From the NCBI GenBank assembly GCA_015075375.1, contig JABTUM010000002.1:1351393-1415392 (forward strand): a stretch of DNA of 64,000 bases, in the 5' to 3' direction. The DNA comes from Planctomycetota bacterium. Its GTDB lineage: Bacteria; Planctomycetota; SZUA-567; H5-PLA8. The notes under the pieces are model-generated. The model made no database searches. It was given only the letters and a program-made list of their open reading frames with translations, and was not told the DNA's origin. The position numbers and the translations under genes were made by a program. Positions 7,280 to 15,232 of this stretch are shown one piece after another (the first letter of the stretch is position 1; each line of letters begins with the position of its first letter).

Positions 7280-7834
7280 ATGGCGTACGGCACGCAACAA
7301 CAGCGCATCATCGCGCGCGAGGTGGCTCGTGCCGGCGGCAACCTGGCCGCGGCCGTCAAACGCTTGCGCAGCGAGTACGAATCCTTCGGCTCGATCGGCG
7401 TCTCGACCATCCGGCGTTACCTCGAAGAGCGTGACTTCAAGGCCCTCGTCAAAGAGCAGGGCCAGATCCTGGCCAAGGCCAGCAACGACGCGGCCGTCAA
7501 GGTCGAGCAAGAGCGCGCCGTCCGCGAAGCGCTGCCGGGCCTGCTCGGCAAACTCCAACGCGAAGACCAGATGCTGGAGGATCTGCGGAAGGAGATCGAA
7601 ACAAAGCTCGACGCCGGCGACTTGGACACGAAGGAAGTCCTGCGCCTCTTCCAGCAACTCACCCAAATCTCAGACCGCCGACAACGCGACGCGCTGCCGG
7701 CAATCGGTTCGACGGCCGATGCGGAGGCCCTGGTCTTAGCGGTGGCCGAAGTGCTGGGCGCCGAGCTGGGCGCCGAGACCACCGCCCGCCTGATGAACGC
7801 GATCCGGGAGCGCTACCATGCCCGCCGCGGTTAA
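7280..7834 (+). CDS. putative terminase small subunit
   Basis: A 184-residue protein. The N-terminal ~50 residues form a helix-turn-helix (REVARAGGNLAAAVKRL ... SIGVSTIRRYLEERD) like DNA-recognition domains of small terminases. A long charged helical oligomerisation region follows (about 55-135) and then a C-terminal tail. It would recognise phage DNA and recruit the large subunit for packaging. Position directly before the packaging ATPase supports this. An alternative is a phage HTH regulator. Confidence 0.6.
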   Translation: MAYGTQQQRIIAREVARAGGNLAAAVKRLRSEYESFGSIGVSTIRRYLEERDFKALVKEQGQILAKASNDAAVKVEQERAVREALPGLLGKLQREDQMLEDLRKEIETKLDAGDLDTKEVLRLFQQLTQISDRRQRDALPAIGSTADAEALVLAVAEVLGAELGAETTARLMNAIRERYHARRG

Positions 7835-8162
7835 GGCGCCACGCCTGCGCGCGCGCGAAGCGGCCGTGCATCCGCGGATGACGGCTTGGCTGCGCGGCCA
7901 CGCGCGCTTCTTGTGCCCTCACGATTCGGCCTTGGCCGACGATTGCCTGCAAGCCGGCCTGCTGGCGATACTCACGCTGAGCAAGGTTGAGAACACGATC
8001 GCCTGGTGGCAGACGCGGGCGAAGTGGCGGATGGCCGATTACCTCCGCAAAGAGCGCGTGCGAATGGATCATGCGCAGATGGACGGCGACGGCCGCGTGC
8101 TGGAGTTCGACCGGTCCGACTTCGCGAACCCGCATCCCGAGCGCGACGATGACGCAGCCTGA
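7818..8162 (+). CDS. sigma-70 region-2-like protein
   Basis: A 114-residue protein overlapping both neighbours (17 bases into the small terminase; the large terminase starts inside its end). Residues 40-82 read like sigma-70 region 2: DDCLQAGLLAIL corresponds to the usual DLVQEGLLAL helix, and TIAWWQTRAKWRMADYLR followed by KERVR to the AYL..IARN..IDYLR helix that binds the -10 element and core polymerase. There is no room for region 4. It may therefore be a truncated sigma that redirects host polymerase, or a DNA-binding protein of the same fold used in packaging. The motif match is by eye. Confidence 0.6.
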   Translation: MPAAVKAPRLRAREAAVHPRMTAWLRGHARFLCPHDSALADDCLQAGLLAILTLSKVENTIAWWQTRAKWRMADYLRKERVRMDHAQMDGDGRVLEFDRSDFANPHPERDDDAA

Positions 8163-9912
8163 TCCGATCGCAGCGGCGCTTGCCGCCGCCGCCGCCCGCA
8201 GCGCCCAGACCGCGCAGATTGAAGCGCGCCAGGCCGCCGCGGCGAATCTCCCCAGCATCGAGCAACTCGTCGCGCGCGTGGACTCCTACACGCACCCGAC
8301 GCAGCTCGACGAACGCGAACCCGACGAGTCGTGGATCGAAGAGGAACTACGCAAGATTCGGGATCCGGAAAGCGGATTCTTGTACTGGCTGGAACGCTAC
8401 GTCTGGATCGAAGACAAATCCACGGCGCAGCGCGTGCGCTTCGAACCCTGGCCGGCGCAGGCCGCAATCGCCAACGAGCTGCTGCGAGGCCGTTGGTTGG
8501 TGCTCCTCAAGGCGCGGCGCTTAGGCTTCACGACGCTGATCGAAGCGTACGTTTGTTGGAAGACGATTTTTCACCGCATGAAGCGCGCGGTCATCATCTG
8601 CCAGGAGAAGCCGTACGCCGCAGAGTTCATCGCGCGCTGCAAAGCGCTGATCGCGAACCTGCCGGCCTGGCAGCAACCAACGTTCACACGCGACTCGACG
8701 TACACCTTGAAGTTCGGGGCGCACCAGCACGGCGCCGCGATCCGGGCCTTCGCGTCCAGCAAAAAGGCCGCGCGATCGCACGACGCCGATGTGATCGTGC
8801 TGGACGAAGCAGCCTTCCAGGCCTACCTGGCGGCCACCCTGAACGCCACGATCCCCGCAGCCGAGCAAGGCGGCGGCCAGGTCGTGTGCTTGTCCACGTC
8901 GGACGGACCGAAGGGTAAGTTCTACGACCTATTCACGAAGGAGTGGGAAGCGGAACTGGGGCTGAACACCCAGCCCACGCTGCTGCAAGACGCTAAGCAG
9001 GATTTAATTCGCACGCTAAAGGAAGTGATCAAGCAAGAGGCGGTTCAGCGCTCGCGGCGCTGGAAGGCGATGTTCTTTCCGTTCGATGCGCGGCCCGGCC
9101 GGGACGCGGACTGGTACGCGCAGATGGAGGCCGATTTCGACGATCCGCTGATGATGAAGCGCGAATACCCGCGCACTCCGGACGAAGCGTGGGAGAGCGC
9201 CGAAGGCCGCATCTATCCGCTCTTCGCGCGCGACGAACGCTTCCTGCAGCGCTTCAAGATCGAGCCTGAATGGCCGCACTACCGTGGGATCGACTGGGGC
9301 GGCACCGATCCGTTCGTGTGTTTGTGGGCTGTGCAAATTCCCGGCGCAGCGGCAGGTCTCACGGTGGATCCCGGCTGCAAAGAACTGATCCGCGAAATGA
9401 TCGCGTATGCGTGGGGCGATAACGATCAGCCCCAAGACGCAGACAACCACGGCCCCGACGCGTTGCGCTATCTCATCGTGACCCCCGGCAAGGACGGCCT
9501 GCGCGGGCACGTACACGTGTACCGCGAACTGTACGTCGCGCACTCGGCCGCCAAAGGATTGAGTCCTGCCGATTTGGCCGCGCGCGTGAAGCTGCTCAGC
9601 GGCAACGAACGCTACCGGCTCAGCGTAGCGGACCGTTCGCGGCCGGACTCCATCACCCTGTTCACCCAGCTTGGCGTGCCGGTCCGCCCGCACCGCACGC
9701 TGAAGGGGCCGCACGGCGGCGAAGTGCAGCAAGGCATCGGGCGCGTGAACCTCTTAGTGAAGGCCAGCGCGGACGGCGACAACGCGGAGCTGCTGCCGGC
9801 GGCGCGCTCCACTCCCCAGACGCCCAAGCGTTTCACTCTTGAGGGGAACCGCGACGCGGCGCTTTCGTTTCGTGGACTTCCGGGCCGCAGGTTCGGTCCG
9901 GTCTTCGGGTGA
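8149..9912 (+). CDS. terL: terminase large subunit with reordered nuclease blocks
   Basis: A 587-residue packaging motor. The ATPase half has a Walker A-like LLKARRLGFTT (about residues 118-128), Walker B with catalytic acid DVIVLDEAAF (about 213-222) and a coupling motif CLSTSDG. The nuclease half has IDWGG (381-385) with the first metal-binding Asp, HGPDALRYLI (Asp437) and VADRS (Asp495). Large terminases usually carry the CKxLIRE...DALRY block at the C-terminal end, after HVYREL and the ADRS block. Here it sits between IDWGG and HVYREL. I chose the ATG at 8149, inside the preceding gene, because the conserved N-terminal region begins there. It would form the motor with the small subunit and the portal. 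Confidence 0.85.
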   Translation: MTQPDPIAAALAAAAARSAQTAQIEARQAAAANLPSIEQLVARVDSYTHPTQLDEREPDESWIEEELRKIRDPESGFLYWLERYVWIEDKSTAQRVRFEPWPAQAAIANELLRGRWLVLLKARRLGFTTLIEAYVCWKTIFHRMKRAVIICQEKPYAAEFIARCKALIANLPAWQQPTFTRDSTYTLKFGAHQHGAAIRAFASSKKAARSHDADVIVLDEAAFQAYLAATLNATIPAAEQGGGQVVCLSTSDGPKGKFYDLFTKEWEAELGLNTQPTLLQDAKQDLIRTLKEVIKQEAVQRSRRWKAMFFPFDARPGRDADWYAQMEADFDDPLMMKREYPRTPDEAWESAEGRIYPLFARDERFLQRFKIEPEWPHYRGIDWGGTDPFVCLWAVQIPGAAAGLTVDPGCKELIREMIAYAWGDNDQPQDADNHGPDALRYLIVTPGKDGLRGHVHVYRELYVAHSAAKGLSPADLAARVKLLSGNERYRLSVADRSRPDSITLFTQLGVPVRPHRTLKGPHGGEVQQGIGRVNLLVKASADGDNAELLPAARSTPQTPKRFTLEGNRDAALSFRGLPGRRFGPVFG

Positions 9913-9915
9913 CGC

Positions 9916-10143
9916 ATGAAGATCGACGAAGCCCAACTGCGCAGCATGGCCGAGAAACTGGCCGAAGACTACGACGGCGTCGTGATCTGCGTAACGGGCC
10001 GGCACAAAGGCGAAACGTACTGCTCCTATCGATCGGCCGGAAACGACCTGGCGGCGTTCGGCGCGGCGAAGCGCTACGTCGAAGAGCGCGAGGCGGGCAT
10101 GCGCGAGCTGGCCAAGGACAACGACGATGCCGACGACGATTAG
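9916..10143 (+). CDS. small acidic hypothetical protein
   Basis: A 75-residue protein three bases after the terminase stop. The pattern DYDGVVICVTGRHKGETYCSYRSAG suggests a small alpha/beta fold. The tail is very acidic (KDNDDADDD). Located between terminase and portal; function unknown. Confidence 0.55.
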   Translation: MKIDEAQLRSMAEKLAEDYDGVVICVTGRHKGETYCSYRSAGNDLAAFGAAKRYVEEREAGMRELAKDNDDADDD

Positions 10144-10303
10144 CAATCTGCGCGAATGGAAAAAGCGCCGCCAGGTCAAAGGTTCCGGACCGCGCAACCG
10201 CACGACCAATCGCGCCTGGTTGCTTGGCGGCGGCAACCTCTCCACGCGCCACGCTCGCGAGTACCTGCGGCGCCTGAATGCGATCGCTGCGAAAGGGCGT
10301 TGA
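10127..10303 (+). CDS. small basic protein between terminase and portal (58 residues)
   Basis: A very basic 58-residue frame starting inside the end of the preceding gene. It reads TTISNLREWKKRRQVKGSGP at its N-terminus and ends with REYLRRLNAIAAKGR. The stop TGATGATG overlaps the portal start. Tight overlap on both sides supports translation. A short basic helix-rich protein here could be a DNA-binding packaging accessory, which is inference only. Confidence 0.5.
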   Translation: MPTTISNLREWKKRRQVKGSGPRNRTTNRAWLLGGGNLSTRHAREYLRRLNAIAAKGR

Positions 10304-11964
10304 TGATGCCGACGAATGATGAACGCGCGCGCATGTTGCTGGCGCGGCGCTCCGACCTCGAAACGCTGCGCGAGCAGTGGACGGTCGTACGCGACGTGCT
10401 CAAAGGCCCGGCCGGCCTCAAGAACGCGACGTACCTGCCGCAGCACCAAGCCGAGCACGAGGAGGAATACAAAAAGCGAAAAGCTCTCACGCCGGTATTC
10501 ACCGAGACGCCGAGCGTGCTGCAGTCGCGCCTGGGCGCGTTGGCTAAGCAACCGGCTGAATTCGAGTTACCCGACACGTTGAAGGAATTCGAGAACAAGG
10601 CCACGCTGAAGGGATTGGATCTGCGCGACCTCGTGCTGTGGGCCGCGTCGCGCGGCCAGATCGAAGGGTTCCTCGGCATCTTGCTCGATCGCGAACCGCT
10701 GCCGCCGGAAGCACAGACCCAACCGATCTCCGAAGCGGAAGCCTCTTCGCGGAAGTTGGGACGTGTCTTCGCGGCGCCGTACGCCGCCGAGCAGATCCTG
10801 TCCTGGGGCAGCGACGCCCACGGGCTAGCTTACGTGCGCCTGATCGAATCGGGCATGGAGCAAGCGAGTTGGGACGCGAAACCGGAGAAGGTCCACCGCG
10901 TGCGCCTGGTCGGGCGCAAGTTCATCCAACTGATGACTGTGCGGGAACGAGACGATGCCGGCGAGAAGTACACGATCGAAGAAGGCCCGCAGATCGCGCA
11001 CGGCGCAACCGACGCCGAAGGCAAGGAGGTTGTGCCGTTCGTCTTCATGCACCCCTTCGCGGCCGACGACGACGGGATCGGCCGGAGCATCTTGCAGCCC
11101 GGCGCGGAAGCCGACACCGCGGCGCTGTGGCTGTTGAGCGAAGCGCTCTGGCTCTGTTACATGATGGCGCCGATCCTGACCTACAAAACGAACAAGCCGG
11201 ATGACGAGATTCAAAAGATCGCCTTGGGCGCATCGCGCTTCGTGCCGCTGGATAATGGCACCACGGGCGTCACGCCGCCCGAATCCTTGGAGTTCGTGGC
11301 GCTCGACGCCACCGCCGTCGAACGCATCTCGGCGATGTGGGAAAAGATGGTCGCGAAGGCCAAGGAGTTCGGCGGGAAGCAAGCCGCTGCGGCGATGCCG
11401 CTGGCGACCGAGCAAAGCGGGATCTCGAAAGCATGGAGCTTCAAGACCACCGAGGAACGCGTGCTGTTCATGCTTGCGCGCTGCCTGGATCAAGGCTTCA
11501 CCGAGCTGCTGCAACTCGCCGCGCGCATGTCCGGCGCGGATCCCGATAAAGTAAGCGTGACCTTCCCCGACCAGTTCGACGTAGCCGACGCGGCCGAATC
11601 GTTCGAAGCGCACGCGCGCGCGGTCGAATTCCTGCAAGGCTTCGGACTCAACAGCGCCGTCGTTGCGCTGCTGCGTAAGGCGATCGAGACCGTCCTGCCC
11701 AGCCTCGATACCGAGATGCGCAAGCGGCTGGATCAGGAGCTGGACGCGTTGCTCGAAGCGGAGCTGCGGCCCGGCGCGATCCTGGACCGAGCACCCAAGG
11801 AAGACGACGAGGGCGATGGCGGCGACAGCGGCCTGAAGGCCGATAAAGTACCGCTCTCCTTACAGCAGCTCGCCCTGGCCCGCGAACGCGCCAAGAAGCT
11901 GGGCGACGAAGCCTCCGCAAAGGCGATCGGCGTCAAAATGGCCGAGCTGCTCAAAACGATCTGA
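10303..11964 (+). CDS. portal protein, DUF4055-like
   Basis: A 553-residue protein that would form the dodecameric portal at the capsid vertex, binding the terminase motor and the tail connector. The N-terminal pattern VVRDVLKGPAGLKNATYLPQ, then EYKKRKALTPVFTETPSVL and LGALAKQPAEFELPD, follows the DUF4055 portal-like family. Residues about 270-400 contain a long helical clip/stem-like section, and the C-terminus is a charged coil (LALARERAKKLGDEASAKAIG). The ATG at 10303 overlaps the previous stop. Position after terminase and before scaffold/capsid agrees. Confidence 0.75.
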   Translation: MMPTNDERARMLLARRSDLETLREQWTVVRDVLKGPAGLKNATYLPQHQAEHEEEYKKRKALTPVFTETPSVLQSRLGALAKQPAEFELPDTLKEFENKATLKGLDLRDLVLWAASRGQIEGFLGILLDREPLPPEAQTQPISEAEASSRKLGRVFAAPYAAEQILSWGSDAHGLAYVRLIESGMEQASWDAKPEKVHRVRLVGRKFIQLMTVRERDDAGEKYTIEEGPQIAHGATDAEGKEVVPFVFMHPFAADDDGIGRSILQPGAEADTAALWLLSEALWLCYMMAPILTYKTNKPDDEIQKIALGASRFVPLDNGTTGVTPPESLEFVALDATAVERISAMWEKMVAKAKEFGGKQAAAAMPLATEQSGISKAWSFKTTEERVLFMLARCLDQGFTELLQLAARMSGADPDKVSVTFPDQFDVADAAESFEAHARAVEFLQGFGLNSAVVALLRKAIETVLPSLDTEMRKRLDQELDALLEAELRPGAILDRAPKEDDEGDGGDSGLKADKVPLSLQQLALARERAKKLGDEASAKAIGVKMAELLKTI

Positions 11965-11994
11965 CCCCCTCAAAACGCCCCGACATAGCCCTTG

Positions 11995-12010
11995 ACCCCC
12001 GTTAGGGGGT
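11995..12010. promoter_or_regulatory. ACCCCC-GTTA-GGGGGT inverted repeat
   Basis: A short, very stable inverted repeat with a four-base loop lies in the 93-base gap after the portal gene, overlapping a TTGACC word. There is no T-tract, so an operator or RNA-processing site is more likely than a terminator. Confidence 0.35.
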
Positions 12011-12057
12011 ATCCGTAACCCCACAAAGGCCCGGCGACCCCGGCCAGGAGGTGTCTC

Positions 12058-12630
12058 ATGCCCCGGATTTACCCGAAGTTTTCGGTGGTTCGGTCGTACC
12101 CCGGCCTTCAAACGGCCGCGGCGGAATTGCGCACCCAAGTGCCGGGCTGCAAGCGGATCTCGGCGGCGCTGCATATCAGCCTGGGTAAAGCCAGCGCGTG
12201 GAAGCAAGGTAAGGGGTTGCCCGGCCCGGAAGAGCTGGCCAAGCTGGAGGAGATGTACGGCGCGTTGCCGGCGACGCGCGCGGCGCTGGAAGGATACGAG
12301 GCCTGGCGCCAGGCCCGCCGCCATGCGCGGCCGCGCGGGAAAGACCTGGCGCGCGAACTGATCCGCAAAATCGAGCGCGCGCAGAAGCGCGGAGCGACGG
12401 TGCAGGACGAAGACGACGCCGCGGCCTTGGCGCTCATCGACTACTTCGTGACGTACGCGAAGAGCTACGTCGCCGCGCTCAACACGCTGGACACTTACGT
12501 CGGAGTGAAAACACCCAGCCTTCAAGTCATCGAGCCTGCAGGCGAGTCGGAGATCACCTACGTGCCGGCTTGGGGCGAACGCGACGAACGTGCCTTCCGA
12601 TCCACGCCACACCCGCCCGCGACGCCTTGA
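12058..12630 (+). CDS. hypothetical protein between portal and scaffold
   Basis: A 190-residue protein with CAGGAGGTG 6 bases before its start, one of the best ribosome binding sites in the module, implying strong translation. Residues about 15-60 (ELRTQVPGCKRISAALHISLGKASAWKQG) resemble a helix-turn-helix. A basic helical region (about 80-115) follows. A regulator or a minor head protein are both possible. A good intrinsic terminator overlaps its stop codon. Confidence 0.55.
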   Translation: MPRIYPKFSVVRSYPGLQTAAAELRTQVPGCKRISAALHISLGKASAWKQGKGLPGPEELAKLEEMYGALPATRAALEGYEAWRQARRHARPRGKDLARELIRKIERAQKRGATVQDEDDAAALALIDYFVTYAKSYVAALNTLDTYVGVKTPSLQVIEPAGESEITYVPAWGERDERAFRSTPHPPATP

Positions 12631-12646
12631 GCGCCGCGGGTTTTTT
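12616..12646 (+). terminator. rho-independent terminator overlapping a stop codon
   Basis: The stem runs from CCCGCG (12616-12621) and CGC (12623-12625) to GCG (12631-12633) and CGCGGG (12635-12640), with one A-C mismatch and a CTTGA loop. It is followed by six T (12641-12646). It ends the portal-side transcript. The 21-bp leader element starts at the next base. Confidence 0.8.
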
Positions 12647-12675
12647 CATAGGGCCGCGCGTTACTCCATCGGAGA
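12647..12675 (+). promoter_or_regulatory. 21-bp repeated leader element, copy A
   Basis: The 21 bases at 12647-12667 (beginning CATAGGGCCGCG, ending TTACTCC) are identical to 21764-21784. They end in CTCC, which can pair across ATC with GGAG at 12671-12674. The GGAGA is the ribosome binding site of the scaffold gene at 12684. Directly after a terminator, this is where a new transcript for scaffold and capsid would start. It could be a promoter, an RNA switch, or both. Confidence 0.6.
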
Positions 12676-12683
12676 CCGTTTCG

Positions 12684-13403
12684 ATGCGACACGCGGCGTC
12701 TTGGTACATCCTGCACGATCCGAAAGAAGGCGGCGGCGTAGGCGGCGGCGGAAAGCCGGACGACAAGACTCCTCCGGCTGGTCCAAGCGCCGACGACGTC
12801 GCCGCGAAAGTGCTGGAGCGCCTCACGCCGGCGCTGCCCACACTGATCGAAGCGGCCGTGGCGAAGCTCAAGCCTGCCGAAAACCAGAAGCCCGACGAAA
12901 AAAAGAAGACCACGGACGACGACCGGATCGCGACGCTGGAGGCGACGTGGTCGGCCGAACTCAAAAAGCGCGATGAAGCGCTGGCGCAGGAAAAGAGCGT
13001 GAACGCGCTGCGTCAGGCGCTGTCCAAGGTGGATTGGTTCGACTTGGCCGATGCCGAACGCGCGCTGCGCGATGACCTGGTGGTGAAGACGGACGGTTCG
13101 GTTGTGATCCGTCGCAAGACGGTGACCGCCGGCGTCGAGCACCCCAAGGACATGAGCCTCGAAGACGCGGTGAAAGAACTGCGCGAGCAAAAGAAGCATT
13201 GGGTGAAGGCCAACCTGAAGGGTGGCACCGGCGCGACCGGCGCCAACCAGGGCGAAGGCTTCACCTTCGATAGCGATCCCACGTACGACGAGCTGATGCG
13301 GCCCGAGAACGCCGCCATGCTCGCCGAGTTCACCGAAAAGCACCCCGACCGGGCCAAGCGCGTGTTGAGCGACGGCCTCGTGGGGCTGCGGAAAGGAAAG
13401 TAG
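12684..13403 (+). CDS. putative capsid scaffolding protein
   Basis: A 239-residue, charged, mostly helical protein immediately before the capsid gene. It has a Gly/Pro-rich start (GGGVGGGGKPDDK), a coiled-coil-prone centre (about residues 60-115, Lys/Glu/Asp-rich) and a C-terminal part ending LSDGLVGLRKGK. The ATG at 12684 has GGAGA at a spacing of 8; the frame is open further upstream but crosses the terminator, so those starts were rejected. Scaffolds of this size and composition drive procapsid assembly. Confidence 0.65.
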   Translation: MRHAASWYILHDPKEGGGVGGGGKPDDKTPPAGPSADDVAAKVLERLTPALPTLIEAAVAKLKPAENQKPDEKKKTTDDDRIATLEATWSAELKKRDEALAQEKSVNALRQALSKVDWFDLADAERALRDDLVVKTDGSVVIRRKTVTAGVEHPKDMSLEDAVKELREQKKHWVKANLKGGTGATGANQGEGFTFDSDPTYDELMRPENAAMLAEFTEKHPDRAKRVLSDGLVGLRKGK

Positions 13404-13406
13404 CCC

Positions 13407-14444
13407 ATGAGCACCGGAACCTCTCTTCCTGCCGATTTCAGTCCGCTCCCGCAGGTGCTCTTGCCTCACATGGGCAAGGCATTCGTGGAGCGCTCCCTCA
13501 AGGTCGCCGGCGATCTGATCGGCCCGGCCGGCAGCGATTCGCCGATCTGGCTGGCGAATGAGCCGAGCTTCTCGCAGGGCGGGCAGTATATCGATGCGCC
13601 GTTCTTTAAGCGCATGCCCGCGCTGGTGCGCCGCGACATTACGAGCGTCGCCGCATTGACCGCCCAGAAAGTCGAAGGCGGCAACAACCAGGGCGTGCTG
13701 CTCAACCGGCGCAGCGAGCTGATGCAGTTCGCCGATGCGAGCTGGATCCGCAACGCGACGCGCGAACAGATCAGCGCGGAGCTGGGTCGGCAGTTGGGCG
13801 AACTAGTGCTGGACGACCTGCTCTCGACTTGCATCGCGGCGCTGCGCGGGATGATCGAAGCGGTGACCGCGGCGGCCCACACGCACAGCGTGTGGGTGGC
13901 CAGCGGCACGAAGGTGAACCTCTCGCCGACCGTGATCGGCGGCGGGCGCGCCAAGATGGGCGACGCCTACGCGGCCCTGACCCACATGCTGGTGCACAGC
14001 GAGAGCCTGGACGACCTGCGTAACGACGCGGTTGGCCGCGGCTACGACTCGGTCGGCGGCGCGACGCTGCAGGGCAGCAACGACCGCAACAGCTACGGAA
14101 TCAAGCACGCGCTGCGGGACGACGCGAACCTGGCCGCGGCGGACGCGGGCTACGATAAGCGCTACACGCTCCTGCTCGGGCGCGGCGCGCTGATGTTCAA
14201 GTTCGAACGCCCCTACGCGGTCGAGACGGACCGCAAGCTGGACCTCGAAAACAAGGCCACGCAGTGGCGCGCGGACGGCGATCTGTGGCTGCGCAGCGAC
14301 CACATGGGCTACAACGCCGGCGCCGGCGGCGCGAATCCGAGCAACACGGCGCTGGCCACCAGCGCGAACTGGACGCCCGGCTACGAGAACCACAAAGAGT
14401 TCCCGGCCGTGGAACTGGAGCACAACGCGACCGCGGCCAGCTAA
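13407..14444 (+). CDS. major capsid protein, module 1
   Basis: A 345-residue protein in the standard position after the scaffold, with AAAGGAAAG before the ATG. The sequence is typical of capsid subunits: extended N-arm, PALVRRDITSVAALTAQKVEG, a helical SAELGRQLGELVLDDLLSTC region, and a C-terminal RYTLLLGRGALMFKFERPYAVETD. I infer an HK97-type fold from position and size only. A short gap follows, then a head-associated gene with Ala/Glu repeats. Confidence 0.75.
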   Translation: MSTGTSLPADFSPLPQVLLPHMGKAFVERSLKVAGDLIGPAGSDSPIWLANEPSFSQGGQYIDAPFFKRMPALVRRDITSVAALTAQKVEGGNNQGVLLNRRSELMQFADASWIRNATREQISAELGRQLGELVLDDLLSTCIAALRGMIEAVTAAAHTHSVWVASGTKVNLSPTVIGGGRAKMGDAYAALTHMLVHSESLDDLRNDAVGRGYDSVGGATLQGSNDRNSYGIKHALRDDANLAAADAGYDKRYTLLLGRGALMFKFERPYAVETDRKLDLENKATQWRADGDLWLRSDHMGYNAGAGGANPSNTALATSANWTPGYENHKEFPAVELEHNATAAS

Positions 14445-14489
14445 GCGGCGGTAGCGCACGCGCGAACCTGAATTTTGTGGAGACTTGCG

Positions 14490-15158
14490 ATGGCCAAGAG
14501 CAAAGAAGAGAAGGAAGCCGAAGCGAAGGCCAAGGCGGAAGCTGAGGCGCAGACTAAGGCGGAAGCTGAAGCGAAAGCCAAGGCGGAAGCCGAGGCGAAG
14601 GCTGCGGCGAAGAAAGGCGAGTCGAAGCCGATCGAAGCCTTCAGCGGCCCCAGCGAAGACGAAAAACGAGAGGCGGCGCGCCGGATGCCCAAGCACGGCC
14701 TGGCCGCGTACGACTATCGCTACGGCCGCGCCTGCACCTTCGTAGACAACGACGGGCAGGAGTACGACGCGCGGATTTTGCCGATGCCGGTGAACAAGGG
14801 CGAAGTGGTCGAGATCCCGGCCATCATGAGCCCGACCGCGGAAATGGCGAAGATCGAAGCGCTGCCGGCTACGCAGCGCGCCAAGGCGATGCTGGCCTTC
14901 CAGCGGCGCTTGGGCGAGACGGTTCCGGCCCTCGAACTCAACGGCGAAGTGCGGCAGCTCGCGCGCTACCAGGATCTGCTGTGCTGGACCACGCCGGTGG
15001 GGAACACGCTGGTGCCCTGCGCGAACCTGATGGTGAACTTCGCCCGCAAGACGGGCGGCGAGAACTGGCAGCCCCGAAACCGGGTGCGCCCGCGCGAGTT
15101 CGTTCCGCACGGCCTGCCCACCGGAGTGGTGTCGCACTTCGTTCTGAAGCCCGAATAA
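14490..15158 (+). CDS. head-associated protein with Ala/Glu/Lys repeat arm
   Basis: A 222-residue protein. Residues about 5-45 are an 8-residue repeat (AKAKAEAE-type) that would form a single long helix. A globular domain follows (about 60-222) with YDYRYGRACTFVDNDGQEYDARILPMPV. Its place right after the capsid gene suggests a decoration, fibre-base or head-completion protein. The start at 14490 is chosen for GTGGAGA upstream. A strong terminator follows 24 bases after its stop. Confidence 0.6.
   Translation: MAKSKEEKEAEAKAKAEAEAQTKAEAEAKAKAEAEAKAAAKKGESKPIEAFSGPSEDEKREAARRMPKHGLAAYDYRYGRACTFVDNDGQEYDARILPMPVNKGEVVEIPAIMSPTAEMAKIEALPATQRAKAMLAFQRRLGETVPALELNGEVRQLARYQDLLCWTTPVGNTLVPCANLMVNFARKTGGENWQPRNRVRPREFVPHGLPTGVVSHFVLKPE
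14532..14602 (+). repeat. 24-bp tandem repeat within the 14490 gene
   Basis: The word AAGGCGGAAGC recurs at 14532, 14556 and 14580, giving a 24-bp unit (eight codons) that encodes the AKAKAEAE helix. Copies are nearly exact at DNA level, so the arm length could change by slippage. Confidence 0.75.
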
Positions 15159-15181
15159 GGGCGGCTGCCTCGAACGCAATC

Positions 15182-15215
15182 GCGGGCGGCCCCTAGACCG
15201 GCCGCCCGCTTTTTT
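15182..15215 (+). terminator. rho-independent terminator after the head genes
   Basis: A perfect 10-bp stem (GCGGGCGGCC at 15182-15191, GGCCGCCCGC at 15200-15209) with an 8-base loop is followed at once by six T (15210-15215). It ends the scaffold/capsid transcript and separates it from the signal-peptide fibre gene. Confidence 0.9.
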
Positions 15216-15232
15216 GACACGGAGACTTTCCC

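Noticed and set aside
11989..12018. Promoter from TTGACC and TATCCG before the 12058 gene
   Set aside because: The two words are too close together and overlap the ACCCCC/GGGGGT hairpin.
12647..12660. CATAGGG resembles the 3' part of T7-type single-subunit polymerase promoters
   Set aside because: Only the short ATAGGG core matches, upstream sequence differs between the copies, and no single-subunit RNA polymerase gene is seen.
14517..14613. Tandem repeats that could suggest a CRISPR or satellite
   Set aside because: The 24-bp period is a multiple of three, has no spacers and encodes a regular helix within a gene.
13803..15179. 458-residue open frame on the - strand
   Set aside because: It lies opposite the capsid and following genes and is Arg/His/Val-rich, as expected for the antisense of GC-rich coding DNA.
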